From Lachnospiraceae bacterium (GTDB lineage Bacteria; Bacillota; Clostridia; Lachnospirales; Lachnospiraceae), in NCBI GenBank assembly GCA_015056815.1, contig SVFN01000027.1:2581-65197 (forward strand): a stretch of 62,617 nucleotides of DNA, in the 5' to 3' direction. Shown here piece after piece: positions 51,442 through 58,435 of the stretch. The notes below the pieces were generated by a model, which worked only from the letters and a program-made list of their open reading frames with translations, ran no database searches and was not told the origin of the DNA. The position numbers were made by a program, and so were the translations under genes. How positions within the stretch are numbered: position 1 is the first letter of the stretch; each line of letters begins with the position of its first letter.

Positions 51442-51825
51442 ATGAAATTGAAAAAGAAACTTGTTGTAGGTATTGTTGTGGGATTTGCTCTTTTTATAGC
51501 TGTAACATTGTCTATGACGTCAATGTCGTTGGCTGCAAATTCACAAAAATATGCCCAGTGCCCTAGATGTCATAAATACAATTATAGTTATGGATACAGC
51601 CCTAATTTTAAATGGACAACAGACAGCGCAACTGCTGGACATTATTGCTCTGGATGCAATAGTGTTGTTCCAGCCGGGGAATATCATTCATTTCTTTACA
51701 GCAGCGATAAATACTATTTCATATGTTCAAGCGCCTCTTGTAGTAACCTAAGTTTCAACGACAGAAAATACGAGGTTTATTACGATAATCCGGTTTCGGA
51801 ACATTACGTGACACAGGTAGAATAA
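51442..51825 (+). CDS. secreted Cys-rich small protein, 127 aa
   Basis: Signal peptide MKLKKKLVVGIVVGFALFIAVTLSMTSMSLAANS, then a mature chain with three Cys pairs: CPRC, CSGC and CSSASC. It is rich in Tyr and Ser (HKYNYSYGYSPNF, EYHSFLYSSDKYYF). The Cys pairs may form zinc-ribbon-like or disulfide structures. AAAGGTGG precedes the ATG. It is under a LytTR-type promoter, so it is a quorum-regulated secreted product of unknown activity. A terminator-like repeat follows. Confidence 0.8.
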   Translation: MKLKKKLVVGIVVGFALFIAVTLSMTSMSLAANSQKYAQCPRCHKYNYSYGYSPNFKWTTDSATAGHYCSGCNSVVPAGEYHSFLYSSDKYYFICSSASCSNLSFNDRKYEVYYDNPVSEHYVTQVE

Positions 51826-51928
51826 ACAGAATTAATTGATGATGCTGATACTAACAGAATTTGGGTAGAAGGACGAAATGTAGCTATATGCAGATGAAAG
51901 AAAATTTCATGTGAATATTGAAGTCTTG

Positions 51929-52006
51929 CAGGCTTTCTTTAGTGTAATTCTAAAAAGCACATCTATTGTGATTTTTTTAGGGGTATTTACAAAGAAAGCC
52001 TGTTTT
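51929..52006 (+). terminator. nested terminator-like inverted repeats
   Basis: CAGGCTTTCTTT (51929-51940) and AAAGAAAGCCTG (51991-52002) are perfect 12-bp inverted repeats around an inner AAAAAGCAC/GTGATTTTTTT hairpin with a T run. Lies between the Cys-rich gene and the gene at 52143. Confidence 0.6.
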
Positions 52007-52015
52007 AGTGTTTGA

Positions 52016-52051
52016 TTTTTTTGACACATTGATATAGCTGATTTTTACAAA
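52016..52051 (+). promoter_or_regulatory. weak LytTR-type repeat pair before the gene at 52143
   Basis: TTTTTTTGACACATT (52016-52030) and GCTGATTTTTACAAA (52037-52051) share the ACA positions at 21-bp spacing, but with several mismatches, and no TATAAT at the 27-bp distance. Possibly a decayed or weak member. Confidence 0.35.
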
Positions 52052-52142
52052 AAGATGATGAAAAGCATCAAAACTAAAGTTTCATACTTATAGACCGATA
52101 TTATATTATAGATTAATTTATATAAGATAGGGAGGCATTTAT

Positions 52143-52787
52143 ATGATTGAGATCGGAAATATAGGAACTGGAAATGAAGTGTATATGAATTACAGAAAAA
52201 GGTCTGAAGAAATATTTTCGATTTCTGAACAGACAGAGCAGACCACGATGAAGTCCGAATTGGATTATTACAAAGATCTGTGCAAGGAATTCAAAAATAT
52301 AACCTTCCGCTTAGAAGATAAACAAACCGCCATGTCCGGCGGAAATCAGATGGGTTATGGCGGTAGTATGAATCAGGTTGGAAGTGGATTTGGTAATTTT
52401 GGGCAGTGTAGTATAAGTATTGATGTCGGTGTAATACGAAGAATGCTGTCAGATCCAGAATATGAAAGACGAGTCAAAGGAATTATTGACAGCAGTAGGT
52501 GTAATTATAAAAATTATGAACAGGCTGCTTTGGAAGATGGCTTTTCTTATGTTTGCGTGAATTTAGAAGATGAAGACGGAAAAGTAGTGAGATCAAAGAC
52601 GCAAGCCTCATCCCCTTTCTCTACGGAGGATGAAGTAAGGAAACTCTGGGCGGATGATAAGCTGTCAGAAAAGATGGTGCGTAAATTTGATGCTATGGAA
52701 AACGAACTTCTTGATACGTTTTTATCATTTACGGAAAGTAGGATTAAATCTGAAAAGTTTTATGATAATTCAAAAAGAAAATCATGA
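52143..52787 (+). CDS. effector candidate, 214 aa, no recognised family
   Basis: No signal peptide or membrane helix. Visible parts: a helical N-terminal block (TTMKSELDYYKDLCKEFKNITFRLEDKQ), a Gly/Met-rich stretch (MSGGNQMGYGGSMNQVGSGFGNFGQCS) and ISIDVGVIRRMLSDPEYERRVKGIID. This recalls Lachnospiraceae DUF6033-type proteins, which I cannot confirm. AGGGAGG precedes the ATG. It lies in the Agr effector array between the Cys-rich protein and the agrC duplicate. Function unknown. Confidence 0.6.
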   Translation: MIEIGNIGTGNEVYMNYRKRSEEIFSISEQTEQTTMKSELDYYKDLCKEFKNITFRLEDKQTAMSGGNQMGYGGSMNQVGSGFGNFGQCSISIDVGVIRRMLSDPEYERRVKGIIDSSRCNYKNYEQAALEDGFSYVCVNLEDEDGKVVRSKTQASSPFSTEDEVRKLWADDKLSEKMVRKFDAMENELLDTFLSFTESRIKSEKFYDNSKRKS

Positions 52788-52826
52788 GAGTGACTGATAG
52801 GCAGACCAGATAATTGTTATTTTGAT

Positions 52827-53201
52827 GTGCTTGCAGTTATGGAGGCGATGAGTAAGAATTACGAAAGATTACCTCATGATTTTAATATAGAGAGTTACCA
52901 GCTGAACATCATCATCGGAAATTTGCTGGAGAATGCAATTGAAGCTGCTGGAAGGTCAGAGGAAAAAAGGCTCAGTCTTTATGTTTCCACGCAGAGAGGC
53001 ATGCTTTTTATAAATCTTAGCAACAGTTATAATGGAACCCTGAGGAAAAATAAAGGTAGGTTTCTTTCTGTTAAACCTGATAAGAGAGCGCACGGTCTTG
53101 GCCTGCAGAATGTAAAAAGGATGGTCAGGGAAATGAACGGGGAGATGCTAATAGAACATGATGAAAATGATTTCAGCGTAAAGATTATGCTGTATATTTG
53201 A
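52827..53201 (+). pseudogene. duplicated 3' end of agrC (HATPase fragment)
   Basis: From about 52869 the sequence matches agrC from about 50725 to its stop at more than 90% of positions: PHDFNIESYQLNIIIGNLLENAIEAAGRSEEKRLSLYVSTQRGMLFINLSNSYNGTLRKNKGRFLSVKPDKRAHGLGLQ. Sensor helices and the phospho-acceptor His are absent and no RBS is clear, so it is a partial copy, not a working kinase. It looks like a duplication scar or recombination substrate. Confidence 0.85.
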
Positions 53202-53213
53202 TACGGAAAAACT

Positions 53214-53282
53214 GTCGTTTGTTACATTTATATGGTTATTTTTTACATACAGCAATAAAAACGAAACAAGGCAGGTTATAAT
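53214..53282 (+). promoter_or_regulatory. LytTR-type promoter of the secreted protein at 53343
   Basis: Repeats GTCGTTTGTTACATT (53214-53228) and GTTATTTTTTACATA (53235-53249), 21 bp apart; 27 bp later TATAAT (53277-53282). Confidence 0.82.
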
Positions 53283-53342
53283 GAACATGTAATGTTAACG
53301 GCATCACTTGCTATAAATAAAAAAGACAGGAAAGGAGAAGAA

Positions 53343-54587
53343 ATGAGCAAATCGACAGTAAAAGCAATATATACCATCTGTGTCGCCTTGATTGTATTTT
53401 TATGTACCGGAAAGATGACGGCTTATGCAACAGATAACATTCAGGCCGGGTCAGTAAGCGAGTATCTGACAGAGACAGGGGATTATGATCTGTATCCTAT
53501 AACGCTTGAAAGCGGCGTCTACCTTCAAGCAAGACTGACACAGCCATCGGATCCTACATTGGATTATGACCTTTATCTTATGGATTCTAGCGGAAATTTT
53601 ATTGCAGCATCGGAATATGAAACGTACATTAATGGGACAACACCCACCTTGCAGGAGTCAATTGGTTATATGCCAAGCGGAAATGAGGCTACATATTACA
53701 TTGTAGTTTTATCTGCAAGTGGAGGAAGTTCCTCAGCAGCTTATACATTGGACTATTCTGTTTGTAATGTATGGAGTTCAGAGGAACCGAATGAAAATAT
53801 GATGGAAACATCGTACTATAGTTTAAATTCTTCGTCGCTTACAATAAGCGGTAATACACTTGGATCTCCAATTGACAATGACTGGATTGAACTTTCGATT
53901 CCGAACACCGCAGAATACAGCAGTGTCCACTTCAGTTATGATACATCCATGACAAATGATATAGGGATAGAGGTTTATGAAAATCTGTCCAACACAGGCT
54001 ATAAGATGAATAAGATTTCATCCGGGAGAGATTTGAATGTTACGGCAGGGAGTACATATTATGTCAGAATTTTTTACGATGGAACATTAGAAAACTTTGA
54101 TGAGACAGAAATAAGTGAGGTATATGATCTTTTTGTTTCTACTGTGTATTCACCGACTGTTGCTACCATTGACAGTATTGTAGGGACGATGGGAAATCAA
54201 AAGGTTAATTATCCCGGGTATGGATATTATTATAGGACTGGACAGGGAACTATAACTGTATCTGGAAGAGCAACATATAATGGATCGACTGCATCTAATC
54301 AACCTGCTGCTTTTAGTGATCTTTATGTATATTATTATAATCCTTATTGGGCGGCAAATAATACAAGCAATTACGCATCAGCGATCACGACTTGTCAAAC
54401 AGATGCTAATGGGAATTATACCGCACAGTTACAATTGCCTCCGCCAATGGGAGGTGAGTCAATTAGGTTTAGTAGTTCGACTCAGTATTTCGATGTGTGC
54501 TATATATTCATTTTTGATGTAAATAATCTTTCGCAGGAACTTTGCTCAGAGCCTTTTATATACGTAGATAGATCAGACTACAATTGA
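53343..54587 (+). CDS. secreted protein with pre-peptidase-like beta domain, 414 aa
   Basis: Signal peptide (AIYTICVALIVFLCTGKMTAYA), then a chain of beta-rich modules. The first (about 30-135: DYDLYPITLESGVYLQARLTQPSDPTLDYDLYLMDSSGN) and the second (about 150-270: DNDWIELSIPNTAEYSSVHFSYDT ... GSTYYVRIFYDG) both follow the pre-peptidase C-terminal (PPC) pattern, with YYIVVLSASG and TYYVRI strands. A Tyr/Asn-rich C-terminal part is not recognised. No protease domain is present, so it is a standalone adhesive or binding protein. ATG 53343 with AAAGGAG is the start. Controlled by a LytTR-type promoter. Confidence 0.78.
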   Translation: MSKSTVKAIYTICVALIVFLCTGKMTAYATDNIQAGSVSEYLTETGDYDLYPITLESGVYLQARLTQPSDPTLDYDLYLMDSSGNFIAASEYETYINGTTPTLQESIGYMPSGNEATYYIVVLSASGGSSSAAYTLDYSVCNVWSSEEPNENMMETSYYSLNSSSLTISGNTLGSPIDNDWIELSIPNTAEYSSVHFSYDTSMTNDIGIEVYENLSNTGYKMNKISSGRDLNVTAGSTYYVRIFYDGTLENFDETEISEVYDLFVSTVYSPTVATIDSIVGTMGNQKVNYPGYGYYYRTGQGTITVSGRATYNGSTASNQPAAFSDLYVYYYNPYWAANNTSNYASAITTCQTDANGNYTAQLQLPPPMGGESIRFSSSTQYFDVCYIFIFDVNNLSQELCSEPFIYVDRSDYN

Positions 54588-54607
54588 TTTGAAAACGATT
54601 TGTATGT

Positions 54608-54638
54608 ACATGGGGTACTGTTTTTTGGTATCCCATGT
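54608..54638 (+). terminator. hairpin after the secreted-protein gene
   Basis: ACATGGGGTAC/GTATCCCATGT, 11-bp arms with a T-rich 9-base loop; no clear T run follows. Possible terminator or mRNA-stabilising hairpin. Confidence 0.4.
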
Positions 54639-54701
54639 GATATTTAGTGTTTACGGAGATTGAAATGTGATAGAAATCATTATTGTTGGAGGAAGAATAT
54701 T

Positions 54702-55721
54702 ATGGCTACAATTATAAATGCAACATCGATAGGTAGACTAGATCAAAATACTGTTCTGGAGAATGTTAGAGTGACAGGTACTGTAGGGAAAAATGATAAT
54801 GAAATTGTAGTTGATCATTCAGAAAACAGTGAAGGTACAGTGGCTGCCACCTTATCTATTTCAGAAGAAGGGAATGAAAAATCTTATGTAGAAAATGTAA
54901 AAAAAATCGCAAAGGAAAGTGATATAGAAACGTGGGAGGGTGCTTTATGTTCATTGAGTGACAGCCCAATGATAAAGAACGAACGATTTTTTGATAACAT
55001 GAAGGCGGAGGGGGCATCAAAAAACGAAATACAGGCTGTACAAAGAAAAAATACTGCATCGTTTCAGAATATTTGGAAACTTGCTGATCCAGATGGATAT
55101 CAATACGCATTGGATAATATCGAGGGAAGCAGTGTTTATAATAGTTTATATAAATTTTTTAAGGAAGACAGACCTGAATGGAGTGATGAAAAAGCAAAGG
55201 AAGGTGCTAGACAGCTTGCTATGTTAGGTAAATCAATAAGATTTTGTCAGGTGACGCACAGAGCAACAGCAAGCGTATACCTTGATAAATACCAGCGGTT
55301 TATCAAGGGAGACAGGAACGATCAAATTGACTACGATGTTATAGATGAACGTGGCAGTGGGACAATCCGGCGCCAGATGGATACATCCATACTCAGAGGT
55401 AAGAAATTCAGCGCATTTATCGATCTTGAAACAGTGGGCAAAATGATTTTTAATGATGATGTAAAGAGTACAGAGACAAATCATATTGAGGAATTGTTCA
55501 GGCAAATAGAAAAAAAAGAAGAGGAAGCGAATAAGATAGGAGTAAGCCTTGGCGTTAGTAATTATGCTGTTACATTCAACGGAGATAAAGCAACAAGGTT
55601 TTATGCCAGAACAAAGGGGGGAAGTTATGAGGCGGATTCCGTAGATGAGCTTATGGAGAAGATTATTTCTAAAAGGAACGCAGTTATAAGTAATATGCGA
55701 GAAGATATTAGCATATTGTAG
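54702..55721 (+). CDS. effector candidate, 339 aa, no recognised family
   Basis: A soluble protein starting MATIINATSIGRLDQNTVLENVRVTG; GGAGG lies before ATG 54702. A VAATLSISEEG motif follows a flexible N-terminus. The core contains FQNIWKLADPDGYQYALDNIEGSSVYNSLYKFFKEDRPEWSDEKAKEG, and a C-terminal region ends ISNMREDISIL. No signal peptide. A partial copy lies at 51228, so the gene belongs to the effector array that was rearranged. I see no LytTR pair before it; it may be read through from 53343. Function unknown. Confidence 0.62.
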   Translation: MATIINATSIGRLDQNTVLENVRVTGTVGKNDNEIVVDHSENSEGTVAATLSISEEGNEKSYVENVKKIAKESDIETWEGALCSLSDSPMIKNERFFDNMKAEGASKNEIQAVQRKNTASFQNIWKLADPDGYQYALDNIEGSSVYNSLYKFFKEDRPEWSDEKAKEGARQLAMLGKSIRFCQVTHRATASVYLDKYQRFIKGDRNDQIDYDVIDERGSGTIRRQMDTSILRGKKFSAFIDLETVGKMIFNDDVKSTETNHIEELFRQIEKKEEEANKIGVSLGVSNYAVTFNGDKATRFYARTKGGSYEADSVDELMEKIISKRNAVISNMREDISIL

Positions 55722-55835
55722 TAGAGTGGATAAAAAACTGCCTGCTAATATATCAGATTTTAACTTCAACTTTTCTTCCTATTTGTTGATGATCACATTT
55801 TTATGTTGTTAAGTGGTGATCCTAATTTATGTCAT

Positions 55836-56843
55836 TCAGTTGAGTATAGCTTGAGCTTGCGAAAGAATCCAGCTTTCATAGTTCCGGATATTCATAGACC
55901 CATTTTTAACCGCAGACTTCTTTCTAAGAGCCTCAGCCTTGAACTTTTCAAAGGCAGCCTTCATTTCGGTGAGGCGCTCTGGGGATGAGTCTGCGGATTT
56001 TTCTGCCCGGTGGATGATATTGCGCCAGTGCTGGCACTCATTCTTATATGTCCGGTCGTAACTGTTCTCGGTGGCACGGGCATCGAACTCCCTCTTTTTT
56101 ATCTTTCCCTGCTCCTTCCGGCACTTCTCACTACATAGCTCATATTTAAGGCTTTCTGCGAGAAAATACCTGCCGCAGACTTTACATTTCCGGATGTTCT
56201 GACCGGCGGCAAGCAGACGGCTATGGTAATAATTGATCACGGGCAGGATGGAATCATGCGCGATCACGCATTCCGGTTCCGGGGTGCCGGCGGGATACCA
56301 TAGGTCTATCTTGACCGGCGTTTTTGAAAAGGCGCTGTCCGCATAAAACTCTTTCGGCGTTCTTATTTTCTCGTCCGTCCAGTCCATCAGTCCGTCTTTT
56401 ATGTGAGCCATCTCCAGGTTAAAGATCTCGGCAGCCCGATCACGATCACGGGGGAGCCTTGCTTTTAGATATCCTTCGGATATCCTCAGGGCTGCATAGA
56501 TATCCAGTGGATATCCATTTTCAAATTTGGAGCGCAGGAAATCGAAGCCGGTCTTTTCCAGTTCCGGTTGTTTCCACCTGTTCGAGTGCAGGGCATTCCA
56601 AAAAGGCATAAAACCGTACTGGTTCCATGTCCGGTCAGTGTCCTGATGAAAATTCATAAGGAGACTGCCGAGGGGGGCAGTCCGGTCATAAAAAATGTTA
56701 TCCTCTTCTGAGCCGTTCAGTCGGGAAGCGATGCAATTTTCGCTTCCGATCAGAATTCTCTCTTTTTTCCGCTTTATATCCAAAATCAGCACGAACATGA
56801 TGCTGTCCGGTATCGGATCATGTCGTCCAAAGGTATATTTCAT
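55836..56843 (-). CDS. Cys-cluster protein with C-terminal zinc motif, 335 aa (DUF6076-like)
   Basis: A soluble protein with a likely zinc-binding motif near the end: CKVCGRYFLAESLKYELCSEKCRKEQGKIKKREFD (C-x2-C, then C-x3-C). The first 200 residues are mixed alpha/beta (PLGSLLMNFHQDTDRTWNQYGFMPFWNAL). It resembles DUF6076-type proteins found in clostridial mobile elements. The start is ATG 56843 with GGGG upstream. It is on the strand opposite to the other mobilization genes and so is transcribed alone. Function unknown. Confidence 0.65.
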   Translation of the reverse strand: MKYTFGRHDPIPDSIMFVLILDIKRKKERILIGSENCIASRLNGSEEDNIFYDRTAPLGSLLMNFHQDTDRTWNQYGFMPFWNALHSNRWKQPELEKTGFDFLRSKFENGYPLDIYAALRISEGYLKARLPRDRDRAAEIFNLEMAHIKDGLMDWTDEKIRTPKEFYADSAFSKTPVKIDLWYPAGTPEPECVIAHDSILPVINYYHSRLLAAGQNIRKCKVCGRYFLAESLKYELCSEKCRKEQGKIKKREFDARATENSYDRTYKNECQHWRNIIHRAEKSADSSPERLTEMKAAFEKFKAEALRKKSAVKNGSMNIRNYESWILSQAQAILN

Positions 56844-56999
56844 GGTCATATCACCCCATATTGTTATGGTAATTCTGAAAAATATACTGTCAATTACACC
56901 CAATATACACCAAAAGTATTGATTTATCAAGTGTGGTGCCGATATAATCGGCGAAGATGGTGACGCAAGAGGGATTCTTTGCGAAGCGCCATTTTTGAA

Positions 57000-57339
57000 C
57001 CTTGAAAATTGAATATCAGATCCTGCGGGACGTTAGAAGCGGTCGAGCAGAATCAGCGGATACGCCATGAGCCATCTGTCCGGAGGCATCTCAAAAAAGA
57101 GTGCATTCCCGGATCAATGTAAGAGATCGAGCCTGCGATTTTCGAGCTAAGGTGGGGAGCGATAAATATCCGGTGAGAGGCGGAATGGTAAAACCGATAT
57201 GCGATGACACTGCTTTACGATAATGATACTTCGCCCGGTAATCCGGGTGTCCACGAGACGGTGAAAGCCCGATGCGAGCCATGCCAGTGGCTGACCGCAG
57301 GAAGCAGCAGATGAAATCTATGAAAGGAGTTGTTGAGAA
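57000..57339 (+). other. gene-free region, possible structured RNA
   Basis: A gene-free stretch with GC-rich hairpin elements, for example CCCGG-TAAT-CCGGG near 57235-57250, and multiple short paired segments (GCCATG...CATGGC type). It leads into the excisionase-like gene at 57340. Could be a leader RNA or part of the mobilization region. I see no promoter or coding frame. Confidence 0.4.
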
Positions 57340-57540
57340 ATGGAAAAACAGAGACCCAAAAACTATGACGATCTTCCGCTTGTGCTGGATATGAAAGATA
57401 TGCAGAAAATATTGGGTATATCTCGAACCACAGCATATCAACTGGTACATGAGGACGGGTTCCCGGCATTCAGGAGCGGGAACAGGATCAAGATCAGCAA
57501 GGAAGCTCTCTTTAAGTGGATGGAAAACGGGAGGGCGTAA
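57340..57540 (+). CDS. excisionase-like HTH protein, 66 aa
   Basis: A short DNA-binding protein: LPLVLDMKDMQKILGISRTTAYQLVHEDGFPAFRSGNRIKISKEALFKWMENG, matching HTH_17-type excisionase proteins. AAAGGAG precedes the ATG. Such proteins direct excision or regulate element genes. A second Xis-like protein lies at 60690. Confidence 0.8.
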   Translation: MEKQRPKNYDDLPLVLDMKDMQKILGISRTTAYQLVHEDGFPAFRSGNRIKISKEALFKWMENGRA

Positions 57541-57699
57541 TGGAGAAATGCAGGCAATGCATATCCGGAGAAGATGGAGGATATCATGAAACAAGCAGCG
57601 ATAGGAGCAGATATAAGCCGAGGGAATTCGGTTTGTTTCTGCTCCTTTTTTCATCTAAGGGCGCAGGGGCAAGACCGAACCCTATGCCGGAGGCTCAAA

Positions 57700-57965
57700 A
57701 TCTATTCCGGAGGAATAGCGCACTTCTACGTTCACCCGGGTGGGTGAACGTCGTGCGCCCCTCGCCGGGGTGGCATCCCACACCTGACGGTATGGGATAA
57801 ACCTCGCAGGGGCGGGGCTATCCATCGGGGGCGATGGATAAGCCTGCGGTGCTTCGCACCGGAAAAGGGCGCTACACGCCCTTTCGCTGCCGGTGGCAGC
57901 TATCCCCAGTGTACTTCGTTCTGCCTGATAATCCTGTCGGATTATCGTCAGAGCGAAGTCTGTAA
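57700..57965 (+). other. oriT-like hairpin array upstream of the relaxase module
   Basis: No gene. Six or more hairpins follow each other: CGTTCACCC/GGGTGAACG with outer GCGCAC/GTGCGC, TATCCATC/GATGGATA, CGGTGC/GCACCG, AAGGGCG/CGCCCTT, GCTGCC/GGCAGC, GATAATCC/GGATTATC with outer ACTTCG/CGAAGT. The relaxase module follows directly, where oriT is expected. The nick site cannot be named. Confidence 0.6.
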
Positions 57966-58024
57966 AAAGCGTAAAACCACAGCTCCGGTATCAGTCGGGG
58001 CATCACAAAAAATGAAAGGAGCAA

Positions 58025-58435
58025 ATGATGAACAACGAGGAACAGAACTTTGAAATTAACATGGAGTTACAGGATAAGGAGGAGCAGCTTGACAAACTAA
58101 ACACTGAAATCCGAGAAAAGACGGAGAAGCAGGAACAATTACAACATCGGCTCACGAGAGAAAGGCAAAGAGCAGCACATCTAAAAAGGATGATGAGTCC
58201 GGAGTATCGGGCGAGGACACATGAACTGATTGAAAAGGGCGGTGCCGTGGAGCATTTCTATCCGACCAGTACAGATCTGACAGGCCCTGAGTTTTATGAG
58301 GTTATGGAGATTTTGAACAAGGATAAGGAGATGCGTGCGAGATTTGAAGCGGCAATCAGGACGGTACTCATAGGAATGAGGAGAGACGACAATGGCATTA
58401 TTTCAGTTCAGTCTGGAACAACTGAAGAGAAGTGA
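58025..58435 (+). CDS. DUF3847-like relaxase accessory protein, 136 aa
   Basis: A coiled-coil N-terminus (LQDKEEQLDKLNTEIREKTEKQEQLQHRLTRERQRAAHLKRMM) followed by RTHELIEKGGAVEHFYPTSTDLTGPEFYEVMEILN, as in DUF3847 proteins found beside MobA/MobL relaxases. It probably helps the relaxase bind oriT. Its 3' end overlaps the relaxase start region (58392), a sign of coupling. AAAGGAG precedes the ATG. Confidence 0.75.
   Translation: MMNNEEQNFEINMELQDKEEQLDKLNTEIREKTEKQEQLQHRLTRERQRAAHLKRMMSPEYRARTHELIEKGGAVEHFYPTSTDLTGPEFYEVMEILNKDKEMRARFEAAIRTVLIGMRRDDNGIISVQSGTTEEK

Noticed and set aside
51442-51825. Idea that the Cys-rich secreted protein is the AgrD precursor
   Set aside because: It is far too long, has a Sec-type signal peptide and lacks an E-x-P tail, while the 59-residue peptide at 47946 has both the tail and the promoter.
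54588-54701. Search for a LytTR repeat pair before the 54702 gene
   Set aside because: No ACAT pair at 21-bp spacing with TATAAT 27 bp later; only a hairpin is present.
57516-57800. Frame of about 94 codons after the excisionase-like gene (starts MDGKREG)
   Set aside because: It runs into the hairpin array, is low complexity in translation and has no likeness to a family; the hairpins explain the sequence.
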